A DNA stretch of 64,000 nt from G963663315 sp963665165 (GCA_963665165.1 OY761989.1:1612001-1676000), one strand, 5' to 3'. Numbered from the stretch's first letter, positions 35,414-44,937 are shown. Numbers and translations: made by a program. The notes: generated from the sequence alone by a model not told the origin.

Positions 35414-36568
35414 TTACCAAGGGCTCTGTTTCGGGGCATGGACATGATCCGGGAGCTTGTAGCTGAGCCCGCCTTTGTCGTAGGCCGCGATTTGCATGAA
35501 TTGGGAAAAGTTTCCGGCTCGGATCAAACTATCGCGCTTGAATAACCGATTCAAGCGTTGCTTGATACGGAACAGGTACAGGGTTCCCCAAAGGGCCTTC
35601 TCGGGATAGCGGTAACTGGTCGCAAGGCGCGTACCGATCAGCGCATGCGACAGGCGGTAGGCCAGCTTCAGGGTCCTTTCCTTCTCGCGCGGGTCTGTGA
35701 TGGCAGCGACTTCCGGAATGGACTGGATCAACGCATTCGCCATGGTTGCCGAATCATCGTCCGGCTCCGGCTCGCACATGAAACCGACCGAATGGATACT
35801 TCGAGCCGACACACCGTCCGTATAGAGAATGGATTCGGGGATTCCCATGAGGTATCCGGTGTAGCGCCAGACGGCTAAAACGCTCGCCTTCTCTTCCTCA
35901 GTGAAGACCGCGCCCAGTAGCGTGGCATAGTGCACAAGACGCTCGGAAAAGATGGAAATAGCCAAGCCCAGGTTCGCCGCGCTCAGCGGTGTGCCCCAGC
36001 TTTCGTGGTCCCACTCATCGGACTCCGCCAACAGTAACCGGATTCTGGCATGAATGAAGCGAACCCGGACGGACAACTTCCAGCCGTCCCCATCCCGGCC
36101 CAGGCCACCCGGCATGAAAATATCCACAAGCTGCCGGTTGTTCTGGTGCAGTCGTCGATTGGTAAACGCGACGCGCCCGGTGATCCGGAAGGACTTGGCG
36201 ATGAGCGTCGAGAACCCTTCTACCAGCACCGCGACCACGAAGGCAGCGAGCATGAGGTCGGAATTCTTGTGAAAGACACTGATTCCTGGAAAAAAAGCGT
36301 CATGGTCAACCCAGACGGGTTCTTCCAGAGAATCGAAGAAGTCGCGCAGAACTTGCGGCGCGCCCTGGAATATGTGGTCATTCCGCTCAATGCCGGCGCC
36401 GATAAACCGGTGCAGGTCACTGGTCGATAGGGATGCCAGTTCCTCCAGCACCGGGTCCAGCTCCGGATCGCCGATCAGGGCGTGCCGAACATAGTTGTCC
36501 GCCGCTTCCCGGTCCACAGCAATCGCCCTGGCATAGCCTTCAGTATAAGATGCAGGGAACTTGTTCAT
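35414..36568 (-). CDS. DUF2236 / MpaB-type putative heme oxygenase
   Basis: A 384-residue helical protein. The segment SVRVRFIHARIRLLLAESDEWDHESWGTPLSAANLGLAI matches the conserved R-x-H-A-x-x-R block of the DUF2236 family, which includes fungal MpaB and latex oxygenases that cleave prenyl chains with a b-type heme. The start ATG at 36568 fits this length. No signal peptide is seen, so it probably acts at or in the cytoplasm. It is followed by an RND exporter gene. Substrate is unknown; prenyl-chain or lipid oxidation is inference. Confidence 0.7.
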   Translation of the reverse strand: MNKFPASYTEGYARAIAVDREAADNYVRHALIGDPELDPVLEELASLSTSDLHRFIGAGIERNDHIFQGAPQVLRDFFDSLEEPVWVDHDAFFPGISVFHKNSDLMLAAFVVAVLVEGFSTLIAKSFRITGRVAFTNRRLHQNNRQLVDIFMPGGLGRDGDGWKLSVRVRFIHARIRLLLAESDEWDHESWGTPLSAANLGLAISIFSERLVHYATLLGAVFTEEEKASVLAVWRYTGYLMGIPESILYTDGVSARSIHSVGFMCEPEPDDDSATMANALIQSIPEVAAITDPREKERTLKLAYRLSHALIGTRLATSYRYPEKALWGTLYLFRIKQRLNRLFKRDSLIRAGNFSQFMQIAAYDKGGLSYKLPDHVHAPKQSPW

Positions 36569-36671
36569 ACCTGGGTATCTGCGTATCCGTAGCCGGAATC
36601 AAAGTACTGTCCAGTATACTCCATACCAGTGCGTCAAGGCACTCCCGATAATCCAGGGTTCCATTATTTTC

Positions 36672-37121
36672 TCACCCGGAACCTGGCCCAGGCTGATCGC
36701 TGCCGATAAACGGGCCGGCCTGCATCGGCGGAATTGAATAGGTTGCCGTAACATGGGCAACCGGTTGATCCATTCCCTCTGAAAACACGCTGACCTCGCA
36801 CACGACCAGACGCCGGCCCGCTTTCAACAAACGGCAGTCCGCGAAAATATCCCGGTCGGCGGACGGTTTTCTTAAAAAATTGATATGGAGGCTGGTGGTG
36901 ACCGCCAACGCAATCTCGCCATACTGGCCCAGAATGGCAACGTAAGCCGCACAATCGGCAATGGTCATCATGGTCGGGCCGGATACGGTTCCACCAGGGC
37001 GTAAATGCCTGCGGTCTATGGTCTGGCGAAGCGTGGCCGTACCGGATCCGATTCTTGTCACCTCGGAGGTGTTTTGCGGAAACTCCCGGGCCAGGAAGGC
37101 CCGCGCCTGGTCGATATTCAT
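36672..37121 (-). CDS. Hotdog-fold PaaI-like acyl-CoA thioesterase
   Basis: A 149-residue hotdog thioesterase. HLRPGGTVSGPTMMTIADCAAYVAIL is the family core, with the acidic residue in the DCA segment, and TTSLHINFLRKPS and DCRLLKAGRRLVVCEVSVFSEG follow. It likely hydrolyses an acyl-CoA. Starts at ATG 37121 or GTG 37124 are equally possible. It is divergent from liuA, and the LiuR-like palindrome lies between the two genes. Confidence 0.8.
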   Translation of the reverse strand: MNIDQARAFLAREFPQNTSEVTRIGSGTATLRQTIDRRHLRPGGTVSGPTMMTIADCAAYVAILGQYGEIALAVTTSLHINFLRKPSADRDIFADCRLLKAGRRLVVCEVSVFSEGMDQPVAHVTATYSIPPMQAGPFIGSDQPGPGSG

Positions 37122-37158
37122 CACCCCGATAATACTTTGTTTTCCTTTCGTATTCCAG

Positions 37159-37187
37159 TTGACGTTTACGTAAACGTAAGGTACTTT
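37159..37187 (+). promoter_or_regulatory. LiuR-like operator overlapping a predicted promoter
   Basis: A perfect 16-bp palindrome, ACGTTTACGTAAACGT, spans 37162-37177. A TTGACG (-35, 37159-37164) and TACTTT (-10, 37182-37187) with 17-bp spacing overlap it, in the arrangement expected for a MerR-type regulator. In gammaproteobacteria the MerR-family LiuR controls leucine and isovalerate genes through palindromes of this general form (from memory). The regulator itself is not in the window. Confidence 0.7.
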
Positions 37188-37227
37188 AGTGGCCTGTTGC
37201 CACCGCCGCCATTGAACACCCGTATCC

Positions 37228-38388
37228 GTGACCTATCATTCACTCAATTTTCATCCCGGGGAGGCAATCGACCTGCTGAGCGAGACAGTCCGTTCGTTCT
37301 GCCAGACCGAAATCGCGCCCCGCGCCCGGCAAATTGACCAATCCAATGAATTCCCCGGTGATTTGTGGCGAAAGTTCGGTGACCTGGGCCTGTTGGGCAT
37401 CACTACCCCGCAAGAATACGGCGGCGCGGATATGGGCTACCTCGCCCACATTGTCGCCATGGAGGAAATCAGCCGGGCCTCGGCCTCGGTTGGCCTCAGT
37501 TACGGCGCGCATTCCAATTTATGCGTTAACCAGATCCGCCGCAACGGCTCGGAACGACAGAAACGGAAATATCTGCCTGCGTTGATCTCCGGGGAATGGG
37601 TCGGCGCTCTCGCCATGTCGGAAGCCGGCTCCGGGTCGGATGTGGTCAGTATGGGACTGAAAGCGGAACGCAGAGGAAAGCGCTATGTATTGAACGGCCA
37701 CAAGATGTGGATCACCAACGGGCCCGATGCGGATGTCGTCGTGGTCTACGCAAAAACCGAACCCGAGGCCGCGTCGAAGGGGATTTCCGCCTTCATCGTG
37801 GAGAAGGATTTCGGCATACAGACCGCGCAGAAACTGGATAAACTGGGAATGCGCGGTTCCAACACCGGCGAACTGGTGTTCGAAAATGTCGAAGTACCGG
37901 CCGGCAATCTGCTGGGACAGGAAAACCGGGGGGCCAGAGTGCTGATGAGCGGCCTCGATTTCGAACGGGCGGTTCTGTCCGGCGGGCCATTGGGAATCAT
38001 GCGCGCCTGCATGGATCTGGTCGTGCCCTATGTCCACGAACGTAAACAGTTCGGCCAGGCGATTGGCGAATTCCAGTTGATGCAGGGAAAACTTGCCGAC
38101 ATGTACAGCACGATGAACGCGTGCCGGGCATACGCCTACGCGGTAGGCCGGGCCTGTGATCACGGTGAAACGACGAGAAAGGACGCCGCCGGATCCATCC
38201 TGTACACCGCCGAGAAAGCGACCTGGATGGCGCTTGAAACAATCCAGGCGCTGGGCGCGAATGGATATATCAATGACTACCCCGCCGGGAGATTGTTGCG
38301 GGACGCGAAGCTGTATGAGATCGGAGCGGGTACTTCGGAAATACGCAGAATGTTGATTGGCCGCGAACTTTTCAACGAAAGTCGTTGA
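37228..38388 (+). CDS. liuA: Isovaleryl-CoA dehydrogenase
   Basis: A 386-residue acyl-CoA dehydrogenase that oxidises isovaleryl-CoA to 3-methylcrotonyl-CoA using FAD. The start is a GTG. VGLSYGAHSNLCVNQIRRNG, GALAMSEAGSGSDVVSM, NGHKMWITNGPDADVVVVYAKTEP and the C-terminal YLxGAGTSEIRRMLIGR equivalent (KLYEIGAGTSEIRRMLIGRE) are typical. The catalytic base lies in the YEIGAGTSE segment region. It heads the leucine catabolic operon behind the LiuR-like operator. Confidence 0.96.
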   Translation: MTYHSLNFHPGEAIDLLSETVRSFCQTEIAPRARQIDQSNEFPGDLWRKFGDLGLLGITTPQEYGGADMGYLAHIVAMEEISRASASVGLSYGAHSNLCVNQIRRNGSERQKRKYLPALISGEWVGALAMSEAGSGSDVVSMGLKAERRGKRYVLNGHKMWITNGPDADVVVVYAKTEPEAASKGISAFIVEKDFGIQTAQKLDKLGMRGSNTGELVFENVEVPAGNLLGQENRGARVLMSGLDFERAVLSGGPLGIMRACMDLVVPYVHERKQFGQAIGEFQLMQGKLADMYSTMNACRAYAYAVGRACDHGETTRKDAAGSILYTAEKATWMALETIQALGANGYINDYPAGRLLRDAKLYEIGAGTSEIRRMLIGRELFNESR

Positions 38389-38390
38389 TT

Positions 38391-39602
38391 ATGAACAGGA
38401 ATAACCGACCGTTGCCGTGCCCGGATGATCCGGTCGTCATTACCGGATACGCCCGTACCCCGATTGGCGGTTTTCAGGGCTGTTTCAGCGAAGTGAGCGC
38501 AGCCGAACTGGGCGCTTGTTCGGTTCGGGCCGCCGTACAGCGCTCCGGCCTGGAAGCGGACGATATCGGGGAAGTCATCATGGGCAACATCCTGTCCGCG
38601 GGCCAGGGCCAGGCTCCCGCCAGGCAGGCAGCCCTGGGAGCGGGGCTTGCCGTTGCCACCGGCTGTACGACCATCAACAAGATGTGCGGCTCCGGGATGA
38701 AAGCCGTCATGCTCGCGCATGACCTGTTGATCGCCGACAGCAATGAGGTCATGGTCGCCGGAGGCATGGAAAATATGACGAAAGCGCCCTACCTGCTGCC
38801 CAGGGCGCGTACCGGCCAGCGTCTGGGGCACGGCGAGATGCTGGACCACATGTTTCTCGACGGCCTGGAAGACGCATACCGGAAAGGCGCCCTGATGGGT
38901 ACGTTCGCCGAATCGTGCGCTGACAAATACCGGTTCACCCGGCAACAGCAGGACGAGTATGCGATCGAGTCCCTGCAGCGGGCCCGGCAGGCCAGCGAAA
39001 GCGGCGCGTTTGACGCCGAAATCGTTGCCGTGACCGTGAAACACCGCACGGACGAACTCTCCGTTGCCAGGGATGAACAGCCGTTCAAGGCCGGGATCGA
39101 TAAAATCCGACGCTTGAAACCGGCTTTCAAGCGGAACGGCACGGTCACCGCGGCCAATTCAAGTTCCATTTCTGACGGCGCCGCGGCGCTGGCGCTGATG
39201 CGCGAATCAACCGCGCGGCGACGGGGGGTGGCGCCGATTGCCAGAATCCTGGGGCATGCCAGCCACGCCCGGGAACCCGCCTGGTTCACCACCGCCCCGG
39301 TCGGCGCGATCGGGTCGCTGCTGCAAGCCCTCCGCCTGGCCGTGGACGACATCGACCTGTTCGAGGTCAATGAGGCGTTTGCCGTAGTCGCCATGGCCGT
39401 CATGCGGGAACACGCAATCAGCCACCGGAAAATCAATATCCATGGCGGCGCCTGCGCCCTCGGACATCCCATTGGCGCATCCGGAGCGCGTATACTGGTG
39501 ACCCTGCTGTCGGCGCTGAAACGTTATGACCTGAAAACCGGAGTGGCCTCGCTGTGCATAGGCGGAGGCGAAGCGACCGCTATGGCGGTGGAGATGGCCT
39601 GA
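38391..39602 (+). CDS. Acetyl-CoA C-acyltransferase (thiolase), in the leucine cluster
   Basis: A 403-residue thiolase; ATG at 38391, two bases after the liuA stop. Active-site motifs are INKMCGSGMKAVM (Cys), HGGACALGHPIGASG (His) and SLCIGGGEATAMAVEM (Cys). Leucine breakdown ends in acetyl-CoA and acetoacetate; a thiolase here could split acetoacetyl-CoA formed by AacS. Some liu clusters carry such a gene. It is one of two thiolases in the window. Confidence 0.92.
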   Translation: MNRNNRPLPCPDDPVVITGYARTPIGGFQGCFSEVSAAELGACSVRAAVQRSGLEADDIGEVIMGNILSAGQGQAPARQAALGAGLAVATGCTTINKMCGSGMKAVMLAHDLLIADSNEVMVAGGMENMTKAPYLLPRARTGQRLGHGEMLDHMFLDGLEDAYRKGALMGTFAESCADKYRFTRQQQDEYAIESLQRARQASESGAFDAEIVAVTVKHRTDELSVARDEQPFKAGIDKIRRLKPAFKRNGTVTAANSSSISDGAAALALMRESTARRRGVAPIARILGHASHAREPAWFTTAPVGAIGSLLQALRLAVDDIDLFEVNEAFAVVAMAVMREHAISHRKINIHGGACALGHPIGASGARILVTLLSALKRYDLKTGVASLCIGGGEATAMAVEMA

Positions 39603-39641
39603 TCGGCCCGGCCTCCCCGTTCAATTTGCTCAATATGTTCA

Positions 39642-41267
39642 ATGCCGAAAATTGAATCCAGCGTCAACACCGGTTCGGCGGAGTTTGCCGCCAATGCCGA
39701 CGCCATGCTTGCACAGATTGCCGACTTTCGGGACATGGCTGAAAAAATAATCCCGGGCGGCAGTGAAAACGCTCGCAAAAAACATACGGACCGGGGTAAA
39801 CTGCTGGTGCGTGAGCGCGTCGCGAATCTGGTTGACACCGGAACCCCGTTTCTCGAACTATCCCTGTTTGCCGGTTGGGAAATGTACCGGGATATGGTCA
39901 ACGCAGGCGGAATCGTCACTGGTATTGGCCGTGTGGAAGGCATTGAATGCATGATTGTCGCCAACGACGCCACGGTAAAAGGAGGAACCTATTACCCGAT
40001 TACGGTCAAGAAGCACCTCCGCGCCCAGGAAATTGCCCTTGAGAACAATCTGCCCTGTATCTATCTGGTGGATTCAGGCGGAGCGTTTTTGCCGTTACAG
40101 GATGAAGTGTTCCCGGACAAGGAGCATTTCGGGCGGATATTTTATAATCAGGCCAATCTGTCGGCAGCCGGTATTCCCCAGATTGCGGTAACCATGGGGA
40201 GTTGCACCGCGGGCGGCGCCTATGTACCCGCGATGTGTGATGAAAGTATCATCGTCCGCAACCAGGGCGCGATTTTCCTGGGCGGCCCGCCGTTGGTAAA
40301 AGCGGCAACCGGGGAAGAAGTCAGCGCCGAAGCGCTGGGCGGCGCCGAAGTGCACGGCAGGATCTCCGGCGTGGTGGACCATATCGCGACGGATGACCTG
40401 GACGCCCTGCGCCAGGCGCGCAAACTGGTCAGCCATCTGAACCGCGTCAAACGATTCGACCTGAAACTGAAACCGCCCACGGAACCGGCGTACTCGGGCG
40501 GGGAGTTGGTGGGCATCGTTCCCCCGCCGGGCAACCAGACCCATTTCGATATTCGTGAAATCATCGCGCGGCTGGTGGATGGCAGTGAACTGGATGAATT
40601 CAAGCGGAATTACGGCGCCACCCTGGTCTGCGGTTTCGCTCATTTGCACGGTTATCCGGTCGGCATGATCGCCAACAACGGTATCCTGTTTTCCGAATCC
40701 GCGCTGAAGGGCGCCCATTTTATCGAACTGTGCGCACAGCGAAAAATCCCGCTGGTTTTCTTGCAGAACATAACCGGATTCATGGTCGGTCAAAAATATG
40801 AAGCCGGCGGCATTGCCAAGGATGGAGCGAAAATGGTGACCGCGGTCGCCAACGCGAGAGTGCCGAAATTCACGGTGATCGTCGGCGGCAGTTTCGGCGC
40901 CGGCAACTATGCGATGTGTGGCCGGGCATACGCGCCCAGGTTCCTGTGGCTCTGGCCGAATGCCAGAATTTCGGTGATGGGCGGAGAACAGGCGGCCAAT
41001 GTCCTGGCCCAGGTCAAGCTGGACGCCCGGGCCGCGCAAGGCGACGGAATCACGGAAGAGGATCGGAACGACCCGGAAATACAGGATTTCAAGGATTCGA
41101 TACGGCGGCAATATGAAACGCAGGGACATCCCGGTTACGCCAGCGCCCGACTCTGGGATGACGGCATTATCGACCCGCGTGACACCCGCCGGATACTGGC
41201 GCTGTCCATCTCGGCGTCACTCAACGCGCCATTGGAAGAAACCCGGTTCGGGGTTTTTCGGATGTAG
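39642..41267 (+). CDS. liuB: 3-methylcrotonyl-CoA carboxylase beta (carboxyltransferase) subunit
   Basis: A 541-residue carboxyltransferase. It carries VNAGGIVTGIGRVEGIECMIVANDATVKGGTYYPITVKKH and IYLVDSGGAFLPLQDEVFPDKEHFGR, which match the methylcrotonyl-type subunit rather than propionyl-CoA carboxylase. ITGFMVGQKYEAGGIAKDGAKM and VIVGGSFGAGNYAMCGRAYAPRFLW form the C-terminal site. With LiuD it converts 3-methylcrotonyl-CoA to 3-methylglutaconyl-CoA. Confidence 0.97.
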   Translation: MPKIESSVNTGSAEFAANADAMLAQIADFRDMAEKIIPGGSENARKKHTDRGKLLVRERVANLVDTGTPFLELSLFAGWEMYRDMVNAGGIVTGIGRVEGIECMIVANDATVKGGTYYPITVKKHLRAQEIALENNLPCIYLVDSGGAFLPLQDEVFPDKEHFGRIFYNQANLSAAGIPQIAVTMGSCTAGGAYVPAMCDESIIVRNQGAIFLGGPPLVKAATGEEVSAEALGGAEVHGRISGVVDHIATDDLDALRQARKLVSHLNRVKRFDLKLKPPTEPAYSGGELVGIVPPPGNQTHFDIREIIARLVDGSELDEFKRNYGATLVCGFAHLHGYPVGMIANNGILFSESALKGAHFIELCAQRKIPLVFLQNITGFMVGQKYEAGGIAKDGAKMVTAVANARVPKFTVIVGGSFGAGNYAMCGRAYAPRFLWLWPNARISVMGGEQAANVLAQVKLDARAAQGDGITEEDRNDPEIQDFKDSIRRQYETQGHPGYASARLWDDGIIDPRDTRRILALSISASLNAPLEETRFGVFRM

Positions 41268-41272
41268 TCCCC

Positions 41273-43282
41273 ATGTTCCGGAAAATTCTGATCGCCAACC
41301 GTGGAGAAATCGCTTGCCGGATCGCAAAAACTGCGAAAAGGCTCGGCATGGAGACGATCGCCATTCATTCGCAGGCCGACCAGGGGGCGTTGCATGTCAG
41401 CCAATGTGACCAGGCGGTTGCGATCCCCGGCGACACCCCCGCCGGGAGTTATCTGGATGGCGAAAGGATTCTGGCTGCCGCAAGGTCGACCGGCGCCCAG
41501 GCCATTCACCCCGGCTATGGTTTTTTGTCGGAAAACGCGGAATTTGCCAGTTCATGCGACCATCACGGGATCGCTTTTATTGGCCCTTCCGCCCAATCCA
41601 TACGAATCATGGGGGCGAAGAATGAGGCGCGCAAGACCGTATCGCGGGCAGGCGTTCCGGTCCTGCCCGGCTATGATGGCGACAATCAGGATCGTAGCTG
41701 GCTGCTGGAAATGGCCAACCAGACCGGCTATCCCCTGTTGATCAAGGCCGCGGCAGGCGGTGGCGGCAAGGGCATGCGGCGGGTCGAGCGGGCTGAAGAC
41801 TTCCCGTCGTCCCTGGAATCGGCCAAACGCGAAAGCCTGGCCGCTTTTGGCGATGACGCCGTCCTGCTCGAACGGTTCCTGCCGACCACCCGGCATATTG
41901 AAGTCCAGGTATTCGCTGACCACTACGGGAATATCGTGCATCTGTATGAGCGCGACTGTTCGATGCAGCGCCGGCGCCAGAAAGTGGTCGAGGAATCCCC
42001 CGCTCCCGGTATCCGCGACGATTTGCGGACCCGGATGACCGATGCGGCAATAGAATGCGCTCGCTCGATCCAGTACCATGGCGCAGGCACCGTCGAATTC
42101 CTCTGCTCGCCCGACGAGACTTTCCACTTCATGGAAATGAACACACGATTGCAGGTGGAGCATCCCGTGACTGAAATGGTAACCGGCCAGGACCTTGTGG
42201 AATGGCAGTTCCGGGTTGCGGCCGGTGCCCCCCTGCCCTGCCGGCAGGATCAGATCCGGCTGGACGGTCACGCAATTGAAGCCAGGATTTACGCGGAAAA
42301 CCCGAGAACCGGGTTTCTGCCCTCACCCGGAAAGGTGCATCATATCAACCATCCTGAAACCGCTCACGGTTTGCGGGTGGACACCGGCATCCGCGCGGGA
42401 GACACCATCACCCCTTACTATGATCCGATGGTTTGCAAGCTGATTGCCCACGGCGGCGCCCGGGAAGAAGCGCTCGACCGCATGGCCGCCGCCCTGGACG
42501 GCTACCGGATTCTGGGTGTAAACAACAACATCGCATTCCTTCGGAACCTGGTCAGGGAACCGGCTTTTACAGAAGGCCGGCTCGATACCGGATTTGTGGA
42601 AAGGAGCCTGACGGTCTTGACGGGTTCCCGGATCAACGCCGTCGAAGCCGCCCGGTTTGCCGCAATTTTTCTGTATCTGTCCGACATCCGCCGGCAACAG
42701 GCTGAACAACTCGAACAAAACGATAAATGGTCACCCTGGATTGCCGCTCCCGGGCATGAACCGGAGAGTCTGACACCGGAGGAGCATATCCTGCGGTACC
42801 TGTTCGAGGCGGAGGGACAGCAGGTTCCGGTTACGCTCAGGCGCCGGGGGGCCGACTTCCGGTTCGATACGGATGAACGGCCCGCTTCGATGCAGGCGGA
42901 ATTGGACGGGATGCGCCTGGAAATTCAATCGGGGGACCAGACAGAAATCGTGCTGGCGGCCAGAACCGGATTGATCGTGTCATTGTGTTTTCAGGAATAT
43001 CATATTAATTTCAATATTATGAATATTGAACTTAAAGCAGAATCCCATGACCGGTCCGAACAACGGACCCGGACGGCGCTGCAATCCCCGATGCCTGGTA
43101 CCGTGGTTGATGTTACAGTGGAATTCGGCCAGCCGGTGGTCAAGGGAGAGGTACTGGTCATTGTCGAAGCGATGAAAATGGAGCACCGGATCAGGGCACC
43201 CCGCGACGGCGCCGTAGCCAGCGTAAATTGTTCGACTGGCGACCCGGTGGCGGAAAGCGCCGTGTTGATGGTGATCGAATAA
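41273..43282 (+). CDS. liuD: 3-methylcrotonyl-CoA carboxylase alpha subunit (biotin carboxylase/carrier)
   Basis: A 669-residue protein 5 bp after liuB. The biotin carboxylase domain (about 1-450) has KILIANRGEIACRIAKTAKRLG, HPGYGFLSENAEFA and KAAAGGGGKGMRRV (ATP-grasp). The carrier domain at the C-terminus has EAMKMEH with the biotinylated Lys at about residue 635. Between them lies a variable linker. It overlaps liuE by one base (TAATG), so the two are coupled. Confidence 0.97.
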   Translation: MFRKILIANRGEIACRIAKTAKRLGMETIAIHSQADQGALHVSQCDQAVAIPGDTPAGSYLDGERILAAARSTGAQAIHPGYGFLSENAEFASSCDHHGIAFIGPSAQSIRIMGAKNEARKTVSRAGVPVLPGYDGDNQDRSWLLEMANQTGYPLLIKAAAGGGGKGMRRVERAEDFPSSLESAKRESLAAFGDDAVLLERFLPTTRHIEVQVFADHYGNIVHLYERDCSMQRRRQKVVEESPAPGIRDDLRTRMTDAAIECARSIQYHGAGTVEFLCSPDETFHFMEMNTRLQVEHPVTEMVTGQDLVEWQFRVAAGAPLPCRQDQIRLDGHAIEARIYAENPRTGFLPSPGKVHHINHPETAHGLRVDTGIRAGDTITPYYDPMVCKLIAHGGAREEALDRMAAALDGYRILGVNNNIAFLRNLVREPAFTEGRLDTGFVERSLTVLTGSRINAVEAARFAAIFLYLSDIRRQQAEQLEQNDKWSPWIAAPGHEPESLTPEEHILRYLFEAEGQQVPVTLRRRGADFRFDTDERPASMQAELDGMRLEIQSGDQTEIVLAARTGLIVSLCFQEYHINFNIMNIELKAESHDRSEQRTRTALQSPMPGTVVDVTVEFGQPVVKGEVLVIVEAMKMEHRIRAPRDGAVASVNCSTGDPVAESAVLMVIE

Positions 43283-44226
43283 TGGCCCTGCCCGCATTCA
43301 ATCTGCCGCCAGCGGTCAGCCTGGTGGAAGTCGGACCGAGGGACGGCCTGCAAAACGAGTCGGCCGTACTGGATAGCCAAACCCGCTGCCAATTCGCCCG
43401 GAAACTGGCCGCGTGCGGCCTCAAACGAATCGAAGCGGGCGCTTTTGTCCATCCACGGCGGGTACCGCAAATGGCGGATTCAGACCAGGTGCTGCGGGGG
43501 CTCGCGCAGGATACCGGGGTATCCTGGTCCGTGCTGGTGCCGAACAGGCAGGGGCTTGACGCGGCCATCGCAGCGGGCGCCCGGGAAATTGCGGTCTTCG
43601 CCGCAGCATCGGAAACCTTCTCGCAACACAATATCCACTGCGGCATTGCCGAAAGCATCGAACGCTTTCGCGATGTGGTCGAACCCGCTGTTGCTGAAGG
43701 ACTGGAAGTCCGCGGCTATGTTTCCTGTGTGATGGGCTGCCCTTATGAAGGCCCGGTCGACCCGCAAACGGTCACCCGCGTCTGTACCCAGTTGATCGAT
43801 CTTGGCTGTTACCAGATTTCTCTCGGCGATACGATTGGCGTCGGCGCCCCGTTACAGACCCGGAAACTGATTGACCGGTTGCTCAGCCTGGTTCCGGCAG
43901 GCCAGCTTGCGGTACATTTCCATGACACTTACGGACAGGCGCTGGCCAATATCCTGGCCGCGTTGCAGGCCGGAATCACGACCATCGACAGCTCGGTCGC
44001 CGGTCTTGGCGGATGTCCTTATGCCCGGGGAGCCAGTGGCAACGTCGCCACCGAAGATGTCGTCTACATGCTCAACGGACTGGGCATCGAACATGGCGTG
44101 GACCTGGAAAAACTGATTGAGGCAGGCCGCGACATTTGTAAAATACTGGATCGGCCAGTGATGTCGAAAGTCAGCCTGGCCTCCATCCGGACCCCCGACC
44201 CGAATCCCCAATCCGGATCTGATTGA
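43282..44226 (+). CDS. liuE: Hydroxymethylglutaryl-CoA lyase
   Basis: A 314-residue TIM-barrel lyase; ATG at 43282 overlaps the liuD stop, and the longer in-frame ORF start at 43228 lies inside liuD. VSLVEVGPRDGLQNE (metal and substrate site) opens the domain. VSCVMGCPYEG, HFHDTYGQALANILAALQAG (metal His) and the GLGGCPYARGASGNVATEDVVYML segment with the catalytic Cys are present. It cleaves HMG-CoA to acetyl-CoA and acetoacetate, the last step of leucine breakdown. Confidence 0.96.
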   Translation: MALPAFNLPPAVSLVEVGPRDGLQNESAVLDSQTRCQFARKLAACGLKRIEAGAFVHPRRVPQMADSDQVLRGLAQDTGVSWSVLVPNRQGLDAAIAAGAREIAVFAAASETFSQHNIHCGIAESIERFRDVVEPAVAEGLEVRGYVSCVMGCPYEGPVDPQTVTRVCTQLIDLGCYQISLGDTIGVGAPLQTRKLIDRLLSLVPAGQLAVHFHDTYGQALANILAALQAGITTIDSSVAGLGGCPYARGASGNVATEDVVYMLNGLGIEHGVDLEKLIEAGRDICKILDRPVMSKVSLASIRTPDPNPQSGSD

Positions 44227-44268
44227 ATCCCTGCAACCCATACCAACCAACCCATTACCGGACAGACC

Positions 44269-44937
44269 ATGAATATCACACTCGGTTTCGATGTATACGG
44301 CACCCTGATCGACACTCACGGCGTCATTGTGCAACTCGAACAGATGATCGGCGGCGAAGCTCCCCGATTCTCTCAAACCTGGAGAGAAAAACAGCTGGAA
44401 TACACCTTCCGCCGCGGTCTCATGAACTGCTACCAGGATTTTAGCGTCTGTACCCGACAGGCGCTGGAACATACCGCAGCCACCCTGGATCATGACTTGT
44501 CCGAACAGCAGAAGCAAACCCTGCTGGAAGCCTGGTCGACCCTGCCCGTTTTCGACGATGTGGTCGAGTGCCTGGACACCCTGAGCGACACCGGCATTTC
44601 CCTCTATGCTTTTTCGAACGGCCAGGCGGAAGCGGTCCATACCGCTCTGGCCAACGCCGGCATCCGCGGCTATTTCCAGGGAGTGGTCAGCGTGGACAGC
44701 ATCGGCACATTCAAACCAAGCCCGGCAGTATATGAACATTTCGTAACCGCCGCAAACAGCGATACCGACCATGCCTGGCTGGTTTCCAGCAATGGTTTCG
44801 ATGTCATCGGCGCCATTGCTTACGGTATCCGGGCCGCATGGATCCAACGCTCTGAAGCTGTTGTCTATGACCCCTGGGAATTTACGCCCACGGTCACCCT
44901 GTCCACTCTGGCAAACCTGTACGAGGCGATATCCTGA
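44269..44937 (+). CDS. HAD-superfamily haloacid dehalogenase type II-like hydrolase
   Basis: A 222-residue HAD protein. GFDVYGTLIDT carries the nucleophilic Asp (residue 8). FSNGQAEAVHTALANAGIRGYFQGVVSVDSIGTFKPSPAVY matches the haloacid dehalogenase type II pattern, with the conserved Lys in FKPSP. WLVSSNGFDVIGAIAYGIRAAWIQR is the C-terminal acidic/motif region. Such proteins hydrolyse 2-haloacids, though many homologues act on other substrates. It follows liuE by 42 bp and overlaps the next gene. Confidence 0.82.
   Translation: MNITLGFDVYGTLIDTHGVIVQLEQMIGGEAPRFSQTWREKQLEYTFRRGLMNCYQDFSVCTRQALEHTAATLDHDLSEQQKQTLLEAWSTLPVFDDVVECLDTLSDTGISLYAFSNGQAEAVHTALANAGIRGYFQGVVSVDSIGTFKPSPAVYEHFVTAANSDTDHAWLVSSNGFDVIGAIAYGIRAAWIQRSEAVVYDPWEFTPTVTLSTLANLYEAIS

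Noticed and set aside
40095..41129. 344-codon minus-strand ORF inside liuB
   Set aside because: Shadow of the conserved carboxyltransferase gene with no family match.
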